DNA of 64,000 bases from Parabacteroides distasonis (GCF_004793765.1 NZ_SRYM01000017.1:1-64000), one strand, 5' to 3'. Positions 44,460-54,031 are shown, counted from the stretch's first letter. Made by a program: numbers and translations. The notes: generated from the letters alone by a model not told the origin.

Positions 44460-47400
44460 TTAGAATGTTAAATTAATACCAAAATTATAAGACTTCATTT
44501 GCGGGTAATATTGTAAATTCGTCTGTGAGTTCTCCGGATCCATGTACTTCATCATTCCACCTCTAGTTATAGTCAAAGGATTATAACTATTCACATAAAT
44601 CCTGACATTCTCCAATCCGGCTTTCGCTAACCAAGTCTTCGGTAAAGTATAACCTAACTCTATTGTTTTTAATCGTAGATAATTCGCCTTCAATAAGCTC
44701 CATGTACTAGTCTCATTATTCAAACTAAAACCAGTAGGGCGTACAGCCGGCATCTCACCTGAAATCCATACGCTATTTACATCCGAGGGATTTTCTCTAT
44801 GCCAACGGTCTTCCCAGAAGACCACACCATTACCTAATCCCTGTTGAATAAACGGGTCTAAGAATGTCTCAAACACTTTCACCTCATGTCCAGCGGCACC
44901 TTGGAAAAATGCGGTAAAATCAAAGCCATTCCAGTTTACCGATAAATTCAATCCATAATACATACTCGGTGTATCGCTATGCCCAACAGGTTTCTTATCT
45001 TTATCATCAATAATTCCATCCTCATTGATATCAGCGTATTTAATATCTCCGGGCAATAAAGACTTGTTGCCATTACCGTCTTGGATAGGCGCATTCAGTA
45101 TCTCCTCAAAACTCTGGAACTGTCCTAATGCCTCATATCCCCAAGTGATACTTTTATATCGATCATTCGTGTTATTCCTCCAATTCTCATACATATTACC
45201 GGAAACAGCACGTTCTACATACCGATTCAGTTCGCGGGTAGTCGTAAAGTTCGCACTTACGCTATAAGACACCTTACCTATCGTATGACGATGTGTAAGT
45301 ACAAGCTCAAAACCTCTTGTTTTATCCGAATTTAGGTTTTCTTGTGGTAAGTTCTTTCCAAATGAAGTCGGCAAAGTCAATAAACGATTCGCTAATAATC
45401 CTTTACGGCGACGCTCAAAGTAATCGAACTCCGCAGAGATCAAGCCATTTAATACAGATGCTTCAAAACCGATATTGGCCGTTGTAGATTCATACCACGT
45501 TAAATTAAGATTAGGCAATCCTTTATCTTCCGCACCATTAGAAAGTCCGTCAGAGCCCAATACATAATTACCCGATGGATACTTATAACCACTTAAATAC
45601 TGAAAAGCAGCAAAATCACCTTCATCGCCCACCTTTCCATAAGATCCACGGATCTTTAAATTATCTATGAACGATACATTTTCCTTGAAGAAAGCCTCTT
45701 GTGAAACTCTCCATCCCAGAGAAACAGCCGGGAAAAATCCCCAACGACTATCGCTCGCAAACTTATAAGAACCATCATAACGAAAACTTACCTCAGCCAG
45801 ATATTTACTATCATACGCATAATTCACACGCCCCACCAAACCTTCATGAGCAGAAACTTCCGCATTTCCATCATTACTCTTATTCGTATTATCACCCGCA
45901 TTCATTTGGTCAAGAGCACTGATGTAAAATTGACGATAGGCAGAAAACCAGTCCTTACGATAATTCCTCATTTCCCACAATAACAAAGCGCCGACATCAT
46001 GTTTACCGAATGTATTATGATAATTGACAGAGTATTGCTGGTTAGGCATAAAAGAATTCTCATTCTTCTCGTCCAACGTAGAAAGCGCATGTCGTGTTAT
46101 TTTATTATAAGTTTCATTTACCGCATCATACTGGTATTCATAGTATTCCTTGAACCATTTCTTCTCAAACAGATTATTATAATCGTATGATAGCAATGCC
46201 TTTACCGATAAGCCTTTTACCCAAGGTAGATCCCAATTGATAGTCAATGCCCCATTAAACTCCCGACGGTCTCTCTTATCGTATCCAACTTCACTAGCGT
46301 TGATTACCTGCATCGGATTAGGCTCATTACCTGCGGTATTGTAATAAGGAGGCGTATTATTAGCATATACTGTTTTTAACGGGCTAGACAAATATACATC
46401 TTTGAAGACACTTTGGTCATATGGTTTATTCCGAGTATCCAAACGACCACTAAGTTGTAAACCTACCGTTAAGCCTTTCGTGATCTCCGCATTAACATTA
46501 GAGCGTACATTATATTTACGATAGTTTTGATCTCCCGAAACCCAAATACCGTCTTGACTTGTATAGCCTAAAGAAAAATAATATTTAACTTTCTCCGTTC
46601 CTCCGGAAACATTCAAGTTATGATACATTTGAGGAGCCGATTTCCGAGTTATCTCTTTCCACCAGTTCGTACTAGGATAAGCGGGATCTGCACCCGTCCT
46701 ATATTTTTCAATCTCTTCTTCAGAATAAGGAGCCTGTACTCCAATATTCATCTGCGCCTCATTCCACAAGGTCGCATATTGATACGCATTGTATAATTCA
46801 GGGAACCGAGTCACCTGTTGGAGGCCATAATAACCATTATATGAAATTTTTGGTTTGCTGATCTCTCCCTTCTTGGTTGTTACTAAAATAACGCCATTCG
46901 CCCCCTTAAAACCATAGACAGCGGCAGAAGCATCTTTCAAGATACTAATCGACTCTATATCATTTGCATCGATCTGAGTAAAATCACGCTCCACACCATC
47001 TACAATCACCAATGCGCTTCCAAAGCCACGGATATCGATACTAGCCGCATCATCACCGGGAGCACCACTTCTCTGTACCGCCCGTAGACCGGGTAACTTA
47101 CCAGCCAAAGCATTCGTCACATTCGGAGTCTTGACAGAAACAATGTCTTTCGTCTGCAACGAAGCTACGGAACCAGTCACGGACGCACGCTTTTGTAGGC
47201 CATATCCTACAACTACGACCTCATCCAGCTTTTGAGTATCTTCCCGTAAAAAGGCGTTCAACACAGATTTTCCGGCAATCGCCACGTCTAATGTATTATA
47301 ACCAATATAGGATATTTGCAAGGTTGCCTGCGGAGAGGAGACTTCCAATGAATAATGACCATCCAAATCTGTTATCGTACCATTCGTCGTACCCCTTTCA

Positions 47401-47798
47401 ACCACGTTTGCACCAATCACCGGCTCCCCGCTCTGATCCATGATAGTACCGGTAATCACTCGTTTCTGTTGTTGGGTAACAGATGTATTTTTAGAAGACA
47501 AAACAATCTGGCTATTATCTTTTAAGACATAAGTAATGGATGTTTGCCTAGAGATCTGTTCTAAGATATTTTGTATACTGGCATTCTTGACATCCACTGA
47601 TATACGGGTACTCAACCCGGGTAGATCATCATTATAAAAAAATCGGTAGTCGCTTACCTTTTCTATTTCCTTAATCACCTCACGCATCGTTTGGTTCTTA
47701 AGAGTAAGCGTAATTTGAGCCATTGCGGATAAACCAGAAGAGGCCAACGCAAATGAACATAGGATCGCTCGTAAAAGAATTTGCTTGATGTTACTCAT
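44460..47798 (-). CDS. SusC/RagA TonB-dependent transporter with STN signalling domain (locus 3)
   Basis: The 1112-residue protein has a signal peptide and then an STN domain at about 28-100 (LTLKNQTMREVIKEIEKVS, YRFFYNDDLPGLS, ASIQNILEQISRQTSITYVL). The carboxypeptidase-regulatory-like domain (GTIMDQSGEPVIGANVVERG), TonB box region LDEVVVVGYGLQKR, plug and barrel follow. The STN domain contacts a FecR-type anti-sigma factor, so substrate binding can activate the ECF sigma encoded upstream. The gene is 249 bp after fecR, not directly linked, and that gap holds a hairpin and the conserved block at 48010-48038, so it likely has its own sigma-responsive promoter. Confidence 0.93.
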   Translation of the reverse strand: MSNIKQILLRAILCSFALASSGLSAMAQITLTLKNQTMREVIKEIEKVSDYRFFYNDDLPGLSTRISVDVKNASIQNILEQISRQTSITYVLKDNSQIVLSSKNTSVTQQQKRVITGTIMDQSGEPVIGANVVERGTTNGTITDLDGHYSLEVSSPQATLQISYIGYNTLDVAIAGKSVLNAFLREDTQKLDEVVVVGYGLQKRASVTGSVASLQTKDIVSVKTPNVTNALAGKLPGLRAVQRSGAPGDDAASIDIRGFGSALVIVDGVERDFTQIDANDIESISILKDASAAVYGFKGANGVILVTTKKGEISKPKISYNGYYGLQQVTRFPELYNAYQYATLWNEAQMNIGVQAPYSEEEIEKYRTGADPAYPSTNWWKEITRKSAPQMYHNLNVSGGTEKVKYYFSLGYTSQDGIWVSGDQNYRKYNVRSNVNAEITKGLTVGLQLSGRLDTRNKPYDQSVFKDVYLSSPLKTVYANNTPPYYNTAGNEPNPMQVINASEVGYDKRDRREFNGALTINWDLPWVKGLSVKALLSYDYNNLFEKKWFKEYYEYQYDAVNETYNKITRHALSTLDEKNENSFMPNQQYSVNYHNTFGKHDVGALLLWEMRNYRKDWFSAYRQFYISALDQMNAGDNTNKSNDGNAEVSAHEGLVGRVNYAYDSKYLAEVSFRYDGSYKFASDSRWGFFPAVSLGWRVSQEAFFKENVSFIDNLKIRGSYGKVGDEGDFAAFQYLSGYKYPSGNYVLGSDGLSNGAEDKGLPNLNLTWYESTTANIGFEASVLNGLISAEFDYFERRRKGLLANRLLTLPTSFGKNLPQENLNSDKTRGFELVLTHRHTIGKVSYSVSANFTTTRELNRYVERAVSGNMYENWRNNTNDRYKSITWGYEALGQFQSFEEILNAPIQDGNGNKSLLPGDIKYADINEDGIIDDKDKKPVGHSDTPSMYYGLNLSVNWNGFDFTAFFQGAAGHEVKVFETFLDPFIQQGLGNGVVFWEDRWHRENPSDVNSVWISGEMPAVRPTGFSLNNETSTWSLLKANYLRLKTIELGYTLPKTWLAKAGLENVRIYVNSYNPLTITRGGMMKYMDPENSQTNLQYYPQMKSYNFGINLTF

Positions 47799-47953
47799 TT
47801 TTAAGTGTTTTTTATATATTATATAAATAATAAAAGGTAACTTTACAAGATAAAATACATGGCAATAATCTGATAGATAGAGGCAACCCGCCAGTTGTCT
47901 TATCTTTTTAAACTTTATATGTCATGATTTTATACTTATAAAAACAATACATT

Positions 47954-47990
47954 GGGGGGACAGGTCTTTACCCTAAAGGAACTGTCCCTT
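47954..47990 (-). promoter_or_regulatory. Hairpin in the fecR-susC gap
   Basis: GGGACAG and CTGTCCC pair over 7 bp around an 18-base loop that includes CTTTACCCTAAAGG, itself able to pair. On the minus strand it is followed by CCCAATG, not a U run, so it is a weak terminator or an attenuator. It could lower read-through from sigma/fecR into susC. Confidence 0.45.
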
Positions 47991-48009
47991 TATTATTCTT
48001 TCTTTATAT

Positions 48010-48038
48010 CATAGGCATCATCATTTTAAGGTTAACTA
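48010..48038 (-). promoter_or_regulatory. Conserved susC upstream block (locus 3)
   Basis: TAGTTAACCTTAAAA at 48024-48038 and GCCTATG at 48010-48016 on the minus strand, the counterpart of 39057-39086. It lies between fecR and susC, where an autoregulated ECF sigma would be expected to act. Confidence 0.55.
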
Positions 48039-48047
48039 AAACTTATC

Positions 48048-49022
48048 TCATTTCTCTCTCAGTGTTATCGTATCGCCTTCCGATCCGTATAAAATTGGAG
48101 CGGTAAGACTTATAATCTCAAAGATGTTATCCAAGCTATTATTCTTTATAACCCCAGAAAAGCGATAACGTTTTATCCGCTCCGAATCAAATTTGACTTG
48201 TACGTTATACATCCGATTCAACAATACGGCTATATTCTCCAAAGTCTCACTCTCAAAAGCCAACTCATCATTTCTCCACATCCGGGCATACGACGAATTG
48301 GTAAGTCTTTCTACCAACAGCCTCCTACTGGCCTTATTGAAACGCACATGCTGATCTGGAGATAAAACCGCCATTTCATTTCCCGCAACAGCCCGGATAC
48401 TTCCTTCAAATAGGGTCGCCGTTAATTCTTTATCCTCATCATATGCCTTGACATTAAACGCCGTACCCAAAGCTTCCAGCTCCAAGTCTCCTGCCTTTAC
48501 GACAAAGCGATGCTTCTTATCTTTAGCGACCTCAAAATAGGCCTCACCGGACAGGAAGACTGCTCTTTCATCCTTCCCGTAATCTCCATCGTACGTAACA
48601 CGAGTATGCGAGTTTAGCCAAACTTTCGTTCCATCCGGCAGGGCCAAACTAGCACGTTGCCCCTTTTCCGCCGATACGATATATTCCTGTTGATTCCCAC
48701 CTACACCCCGTGTATATAAATGAGATCCGATTCCCAGACTCACACATAAAAGAATAACAGCCGCATACGACCACCACTTCCCGAAGGATCTTCTTTTAGG
48801 CGTTTTCATCCGGTTCTTGATTTGGTGGAACATCCGTCCTTGTATCTCCGCCGATAATTCTCTACCGGACACATCTTCCCATTTCCGCTTATAAAATGAG
48901 AATATCTCATCTTTCGAACGAACATTCATAAACCACCCCAGAAGCTCTTTTTCTTCTTCCGGTGAAGTACTGCCACTCATAAAGCGGTCCAACAAATCAA
49001 TATATCTATTATTTTTTGCCAT
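48048..49022 (-). CDS. FecR-family anti-sigma factor (locus 3)
   Basis: The 324-residue protein has a cytoplasmic N-terminal sigma-binding part (about 1-80, DLLDRFMSGSTSPEEEKELLGW). One transmembrane helix follows (WSYAAVILLCVSLGIGSHLY, about 84-103). The periplasmic FecR domain contains KGQRASLALPDGTKVWLNS and FLSGEAYFEVAKD, and the C-terminal STN-like domain ends NIFEIISLTAPILY. In the inactive state it holds the ECF sigma; contact with ligand-loaded SusC releases it. It lies 63 bp after the sigma gene and belongs with the STN-containing SusC downstream. Confidence 0.9.
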   Translation of the reverse strand: MAKNNRYIDLLDRFMSGSTSPEEEKELLGWFMNVRSKDEIFSFYKRKWEDVSGRELSAEIQGRMFHQIKNRMKTPKRRSFGKWWSYAAVILLCVSLGIGSHLYTRGVGGNQQEYIVSAEKGQRASLALPDGTKVWLNSHTRVTYDGDYGKDERAVFLSGEAYFEVAKDKKHRFVVKAGDLELEALGTAFNVKAYDEDKELTATLFEGSIRAVAGNEMAVLSPDQHVRFNKASRRLLVERLTNSSYARMWRNDELAFESETLENIAVLLNRMYNVQVKFDSERIKRYRFSGVIKNNSLDNIFEIISLTAPILYGSEGDTITLREK

Positions 49023-49085
49023 CGTATATATAGTATATCTTCGAGAGAAGGCATCCCCCTACAAGTTATTTGAAAAGACAAAGAT

Positions 49086-49664
49086 TTAACATTCATTAAT
49101 TAAAAACAATAATAGTGCAGCCAATAGACAATCGGAAGACAGCCGATCCCGCAAAAAACGTAAAGCCCTGTTTACCTGTGTCTCCACAGTCTTTTCGGAG
49201 ATAGAGAGGCGTTTCGCTATTTCTCTATATGATAAATGTTCATGACGGCTCAAACGAAATATCTCCCGACGTGATGGCGGTAATTCTTCTATCAAGCTAT
49301 TAATATATTCCCGTAAAGACTCCGCATCAATTCGCTCTTCCATAAGCGAATCAACATCTGATAGCTGTCGTTGTAGGCTTTCCGTCAGTTTCTCGGAGAG
49401 TAGCCGATTCTCTGTCTCTTTATAAACTAAGTTACGGGCGATGGTGAATAGATAGGCGTCAAAGTTTTGCTCCGCATCTATCGTCTCATGTTTCTCCCAA
49501 ATCTTAAGAAAAACGTTTTGAGTCAAGTCCTCTGCCATAGATTTTTCATATAGTAATGAGTAAATAAAATGATATACATGCTCATTATACTTCCAGAATA
49601 GGGCCTCAAAAGCCTTTTCATCCCCATTCTTCAGATCTATAAGCAAATGTTTATCCACTTTCAT
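49086..49664 (-). CDS. FecI-like ECF sigma factor (locus 3)
   Basis: The 192-residue sigma factor has region 2 (EKAFEALFWKYNEHVYHFIY, SMAEDLTQNVFLKIWE) and region 4 (LPPSRREIFRLSRHEHLSYR, EIAKRLSISEKTVETQVNRA). Length is usual for Bacteroidetes FecI-like sigmas. The open frame extends to a GTG at 49679, but the ATG at 49664 gives the standard start MKVDKHLLIDLKNGD and is preferred. With the anti-sigma and STN-type SusC downstream it forms a trans-envelope regulatory set. Its 5' flank carries candidate invertible segment 3, which could make the whole regulon phase variable. Confidence 0.9.
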   Translation of the reverse strand: MKVDKHLLIDLKNGDEKAFEALFWKYNEHVYHFIYSLLYEKSMAEDLTQNVFLKIWEKHETIDAEQNFDAYLFTIARNLVYKETENRLLSEKLTESLQRQLSDVDSLMEERIDAESLREYINSLIEELPPSRREIFRLSRHEHLSYREIAKRLSISEKTVETQVNRALRFLRDRLSSDCLLAALLLFLINEC

Positions 49665-49727
49665 ATTACATATATCCACTATATGGCTCTTATCCCCCTT
49701 GTGTATATTTGTAGTTCATATACATGA

Positions 49728-49901
49728 GTTCTGGTGAGACCACGTTAGTTTGTACGGATGATATGAATGATAAGATATAGATAATCAAGGAATAATTAAA
49801 TGACAGAAGTTCCAACAGTATTGGAAAGTTAAAGAGATGATAAACTATTGGATTGTTGTTTAGATATTTATAATATAAACAAAACGTAGTCTCACCAGAA
49901 C
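49728..49901. repeat. Candidate invertible segment 3 (174 bp)
   Basis: Inverted repeats of 19 bp, 18 matching, bound the segment: GTTCTGGTGAGACCACGTT at 49728-49746 and AACGTAGTCTCACCAGAAC at 49883-49901. There is no gene inside. A weak promoter toward sigma may lie inside on the minus strand (TTTA, 20 bp, TACTGTTG, 49813-49844). A better -7 box, TAACTTTG at 49908-49915 with TTTG 22 bp upstream, lies just outside and also points at the sigma gene. It is 64 bp upstream of the sigma start and carries the same site consensus as the other two pairs. Confidence 0.7.
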
Positions 49902-49907
49902 CAAATA

Positions 49908-49941
49908 CAAAGTTACAAATAAGTTCTCAAATATAGGCAAA
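49908..49941 (-). promoter_or_regulatory. Possible promoter of the sigma/fecR genes, outside segment 3
   Basis: TTTG at 49938-49941, 22 bp, TAACTTTG at 49908-49915 on the minus strand; spacing is one base over the usual range. Its start would fall at the first bases of the right inverted repeat, so both repeats would be in the leader. Confidence 0.45.
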
Positions 49942-50189
49942 CATCATTACATTCCAAAATGATTTATGATAGTAAGGTATTCTTTTAGTAAATAGGATTT
50001 TATTCAGTGCTATATTGAAATTTGCCAAGTAAGCAAATGCTTTATAAACCTAACTATTTGTCCAATATAACCTCATTTTACTAACACCCCCCTTCTTCTA
50101 ATAAAGGAAAAAGGAGGAAACCATAAGGTTAAAAGAGAGCATTATCCCCATTTTTCGGCAAAAAAGGTCTCATTTTATCACAAGACTAG
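49942..50189. other. Intergenic region without recognisable features
   Basis: AT-rich, with no gene, terminator or repeat that I can support. Confidence 0.4.
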
Positions 50190-50510
50190 TGTCGAATGCC
50201 AACGAAAATAGTAGTGTTTGCCATCACATACAGTAGTATTGGATGATACATACAGTTGTAATTGACGTCAGAACCTATAGTAATTGGCATCGGAACCGGA
50301 TAAAAAGCCATTCCTAACTTATGCAGCTATGAATTAGAATGAATACAAGTGAATTTCTTTGCTAGAATAAATGGGTTAAAAACAGCATACAACTGACATT
50401 CAAATGATTACTGATTTATTTTCTCATATTTGGCAATCAACTGTATATTGGCCCGGAAAACTTGATTCTCCGAGCCTTTAAAATACATTTTGTCAATTTG
50501 TAAATAGCTC
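50190..50510. repeat. Intergenic repeat, diverged copy C
   Basis: The order of landmarks follows copy A: CAGTAGT..., GGCATCGGAACCGG (A has GGCATCGTAACCCGG), ATGAATTAGAATGAAT, TTTGCTAGAATAAATG, TTTTCTCATATTTGGCAA, GGCCCGGAAAACTTGATTCT and finally a TGTCAA-rich end. Identity is clearly lower than between A and B. It is followed directly by a transposase remnant. Confidence 0.55.
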
Positions 50511-50550
50511 TTCTCTTAGAACTATTCACCCAACTTATCAAGCAGTTCGT

Positions 50551-50745
50551 AAGAAGGGAGTAAGAAAGAAGTATGCCGCCCAAGACCTGTCGGCTATTCG
50601 GGAACTGGCCCTGCAAGTAATCAAAGGTCGCAACGACAAGCGGAGTATCAGGAAAAGACGTTTTCGTACCTCTCTTTCGCAGGATTATCTGTTGGAATTA
50701 CAGGTAATCTCATTAGAGGATAACCCATCCTTCACGCCCAGATAG
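50551..50745 (+). pseudogene. C-terminal remnant of an ISAs1/H-repeat-type transposase
   Basis: An open stretch without a start codon ends at the TAG at 50743-50745. It reads RQDLSAIRELALQVIKGRND, then KRSIRKRRFRTSLSQDYLLE. The N-x-S-x-IRK-x-AL-x-x-IK and K-R-x-R-x-x-x-DYLLEL pattern is the C-terminal end of ISAs1-family (H-repeat-like) transposases, by memory. The DDE catalytic domain is absent and the upstream frame is stopped at about 50551, so it is a dead fragment of a former insertion sequence. No flanking inverted repeats are seen. Confidence 0.5.
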
Positions 50746-50778
50746 TCGAAAAAGCTAGTCACCTCTTAAATTTTCGCC

Positions 50779-53109
50779 TTATAATACCTTTTCGATAGGG
50801 AAATACTTGATGGTAAAGAAAAAAGTAGCCCCCTTACCCTCATCAGACTCAACCCATATTCGTCCACCCATACGCTCTACAATTACCTGACAGATAGACA
50901 ATCCCAAGCCTGTTCCCGACACGAAATTGTTTAACTTGATGAAACGTTCAAATACATTTCGCAATTGTTCCTTCGGGATTCCACACCCCGTATCAGCTAC
51001 ATAAAATTCGAGTACATCCTCATCTACCAATCTATACCCAAAGTGAATGTAGCCCTCTTTGGTGAATTTCACCGCATTTGTCAACAAGTTGATCAAAACC
51101 TGAGATAACCTATTCTTATCCACATAAAGACAGCAACTTGGCATACAGTCCATAAAACGCAATTCTACGGCATCTGTTCTCCTCAGACGCATAGAACTTT
51201 CCAGTTCTTTCATCAAGACATTCAAATCTACCTCATTACGGACAAACTCCAAAGTCCCGGCCTCTATTTTCGACAAATCAAGTATATCACCGATCAATTG
51301 CAACAACAGCATATTATTACTCTCAATGATAGAAACAAATTGCTTCTTTTCCTCCTCATCGTCCGTAATCGCCAATATCTGCGAGAAACCGACAATGGCA
51401 TTTAATGGAGTCCTGATCTCATGGCTCATATTTGCTAGAAAAGTAGATTTCAGCCGATTGGATTCCTCCGCCTTATCTCTAGCCTTTAATAATTCTTCCT
51501 CTATTCTTTTCCGCTCGGTGATTCTAAGCGAGGAGCCGGTCAATACGACCGGATGCCCCTCCTCGTCTCTCTTCTCTACGATTGCCTGCACCTCTATCCA
51601 ATCAAAACGAGGAGTATTCCTTCCCGATCTATAGATAAGGAATTCTTCTTTTATCTTGTTGACGTCCCCTCTAATCAATGCCTCACATACATCCTTCATC
51701 CGATCTCTATCAGATTTACGGATCTTACTGAAATATTTCTCTTCCGATATCTCAAGCGATTTTTTCGATATGGACCGATCCGAATTAGAATGCTGAACAT
51801 CACAGAATATGAGATGCGCTCGCAAATCCCACCTCCATGGAATAATATTGGCGATATCCAATGCCAGAGATAATTTGCAGTTCAACGCACGGTAGTTTCT
51901 CATCAGCTCCAACTCACGTCGTTGCAAGTTTCTCTGGCGGCCCAAAGTCTCTATTCTCCAAAGAAGGAAGAAGATAATAAAGAACAATAACAAAATACCC
52001 ATAGAGATATGCAAGCGATACTGTTCCCAGAATGTAGAAGGCCTCAGATAAAAGAACGTATCAGGAGGACAATTGTAAGGAGAGATTCCTTTCTTCTCCA
52101 GTACTTGATAATCAAATACAGGCCTAGCATAGTCAGGAGAGACTATAGATCCACCAGATGTTCCCTTCAGCACGGACCTCACGGTCTTTATGACAATGTC
52201 ATGTATACTGGATGCGACGTAAAAATATCCTCCCAGCAATCCGTTCTTATCAATCGCCATATCATTCAAGGTGAATATGGGAGATGAGGTATATGAACTT
52301 ATTGTCTGATAGAGGTCTGAGCTTTGAACCACATATTTCCCCTGTCGGCTTTTAAACGTCCATGAAGACAATAATACCCCAGTCCTAGCATCTACGTTCC
52401 TCAAGGAATCTATCAAACTACTTACCGAAGTATCTCCTGCCGTTAACACCGTAAGCTGTATATCTGGGTACTCGGTTCGCACAAGACTCTCTACTATATC
52501 TTGATTCTGTAAACCCAAAAAGGTCTTATCCGACAGAAACAACAACCTCTGCATATCCGGTATCAAGCTATGCATCAAGTTAACGGTCTCTTTTATATAA
52601 TCTGGAATAAAAAGAACTGTCACTTGGGGATGCGAACGAATAACATCTTGTATCGGAGTTTTTTCATCCTGCGTGATAATCCTTTCCTGCAAATAAGTCT
52701 CCCGCAAACCTATATATAATTTATGTGTATATAATAAGATCGGGATCTTCTGTCCCCAAGCTTCTTCCAACTTATCAAGTAATAAGGCAAACGCCGGATT
52801 TCCCAATAACAAGATCAAGCGAGGAGGCGACTTATACCTTGCGAAAAAATCCTCCTTAAACAGAGATAGATCTTCCTCGTTCTGTATTAACAACATATTC
52901 ATGTGCTCCGTATAAGCTGTTAGTTCCTCATACTCTTTAAGTAACGTCTCGTAAATAGGTACGGTACAATTATAGCTCCAGGGAGAATTTTCAGAGTAAG
53001 AGTTTATAATAAGTATATAATCTTCGTTTTTTGGAGATTGCGACATAAGATCAGTACAAATTCCTAACGAAACCAAGATAAGAACAAATAGTTTTTTTAC
53101 ACAACTCAT
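50779..53109 (-). CDS. Hybrid-type-like sensor histidine kinase with periplasmic substrate-binding-like domain, no receiver
   Basis: The 776-residue protein starts with a signal anchor ([17 protein letters not shown]). A periplasmic region of about 330 residues resembles ABC-type binding proteins ([30 protein letters not shown]). A transmembrane helix follows ([17 protein letters not shown]), then a PAS-like domain ([17 protein letters not shown]), the HisKA H-box [20 protein letters not shown] and an HATPase domain with N box [11 protein letters not shown]1 DTGCGIP and G2 GTGLGLS. There is no receiver or output domain, so the response regulator must be elsewhere. The frame's first ATG (53154) precedes a TATTTTTG box lying at about 53130-53137, so the ATG at 53109 is preferred. 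The signal sensed is unknown. Confidence 0.85.
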   Translation of the reverse strand: MSCVKKLFVLILVSLGICTDLMSQSPKNEDYILIINSYSENSPWSYNCTVPIYETLLKEYEELTAYTEHMNMLLIQNEEDLSLFKEDFFARYKSPPRLILLLGNPAFALLLDKLEEAWGQKIPILLYTHKLYIGLRETYLQERIITQDEKTPIQDVIRSHPQVTVLFIPDYIKETVNLMHSLIPDMQRLLFLSDKTFLGLQNQDIVESLVRTEYPDIQLTVLTAGDTSVSSLIDSLRNVDARTGVLLSSWTFKSRQGKYVVQSSDLYQTISSYTSSPIFTLNDMAIDKNGLLGGYFYVASSIHDIVIKTVRSVLKGTSGGSIVSPDYARPVFDYQVLEKKGISPYNCPPDTFFYLRPSTFWEQYRLHISMGILLLFFIIFFLLWRIETLGRQRNLQRRELELMRNYRALNCKLSLALDIANIIPWRWDLRAHLIFCDVQHSNSDRSISKKSLEISEEKYFSKIRKSDRDRMKDVCEALIRGDVNKIKEEFLIYRSGRNTPRFDWIEVQAIVEKRDEEGHPVVLTGSSLRITERKRIEEELLKARDKAEESNRLKSTFLANMSHEIRTPLNAIVGFSQILAITDDEEEKKQFVSIIESNNMLLLQLIGDILDLSKIEAGTLEFVRNEVDLNVLMKELESSMRLRRTDAVELRFMDCMPSCCLYVDKNRLSQVLINLLTNAVKFTKEGYIHFGYRLVDEDVLEFYVADTGCGIPKEQLRNVFERFIKLNNFVSGTGLGLSICQVIVERMGGRIWVESDEGKGATFFFTIKYFPIEKVL

Positions 53110-53509
53110 AGTTTTTTCAAATATGCGCAAAAATAAACATTTTTCATAAAACATAATATTGTATCTATAATAATAATCATTTATTACCCAATAATGGTGA
53201 ACAAAGCAATTTCAGATATTACTATTCAATACTTCAAAGTTACCAGACATCAATATTCAGACACATATTGTCATGTTGAAAATTATAAGCAAATACTTGA
53301 ATATTTCGAATAATAGAACTTGAACAACTTGAAAATCTTATTTATTTTCATTCATTTTCGCTGTAAAAATATTAACTTACAATTTTAAATATCAATAATT
53401 ATTAAAGAATCACATGTTATTGTACTAAATATATACATTTGCCAAGTCTTTTAATAGTTAAAGGACGATAAGTGATATAAATAATAAGTTTTTATTCAAT
53501 TTGTAACCT
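53110..53509. other. Divergent promoter region of histidine kinase and second ECF sigma gene
   Basis: AT-rich. A minus-strand TATTTTTG lies near 53130 and faces the kinase. Plus-strand TACATTTG at 53434-53441 faces the sigma gene, with a leader of about 60 nt. No -33 element is clear for either. Nothing else is seen. Confidence 0.45.
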
Positions 53510-54013
53510 ATGAACGCATTAACATTTCAAAAGAAATTATTAAGCATGCAGGAGAACATGATGAATTTCGCGCTCATGCTTACAGCGAATCGGGAAGATG
53601 CTTTCGATTTGACACAAGACACGACTTTAAAAGTTCTTAGCAATCAGGAAAAGTTTGTGGATAATGTAAACTTCAAAGGCTGGGTCCTTACAGTAATGAG
53701 AAATATATTCATCAACAACTACCACAAAGTGGTACGTGAACAAACCCTGATCAACCGGGATGCAGACTTATACAATTTAGACGTATTGAGCAACTCCGGT
53801 TTTGACTCTCCGGAAGGAACTTGTCAAATTAATGATATAACAGAAGCGATCAATAACTTGAACACTGATTTGAAGGCTCCTTTCTCAATGTTCGTGAGTG
53901 GTTATAAATATCATGAGATAGCAGAAAAGCTAAATCTACCGCTAGGCACAATAAAAAGCCGCATCTTTTTCGCCCGAAAGGAATTACAGAAAACATTAAA
54001 AGATTTCCACTGA
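53510..54013 (+). CDS. ECF sigma factor (orphan)
   Basis: The 167-residue sigma factor has region 2 (MNFALMLTANREDAFDLTQD, LKVLSNQEKF, FKGWVLTVMRNIFIN) and region 4 (FSMFVSGYKYHEIAEKLNLP, LGTIKSRIFFARKELQ). This is the common Bacteroidetes RpoE-like type with a short linker. No anti-sigma gene adjoins it: a terminator hairpin follows at 54032-54078, and the next gene is ribF. It is divergent from the histidine kinase, which may be coincidence. Its target genes are unknown. Confidence 0.88.
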   Translation: MNALTFQKKLLSMQENMMNFALMLTANREDAFDLTQDTTLKVLSNQEKFVDNVNFKGWVLTVMRNIFINNYHKVVREQTLINRDADLYNLDVLSNSGFDSPEGTCQINDITEAINNLNTDLKAPFSMFVSGYKYHEIAEKLNLPLGTIKSRIFFARKELQKTLKDFH

Positions 54014-54031
54014 TAAACTTTTAATTAAATA

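Noticed and set aside
49704-49711. Plus-strand TATATTTG at the left edge of segment 3, as a promoter for a small RNA
   Set aside because: No TTTG at 19-22 bp upstream and no terminator within the following 300 bp.
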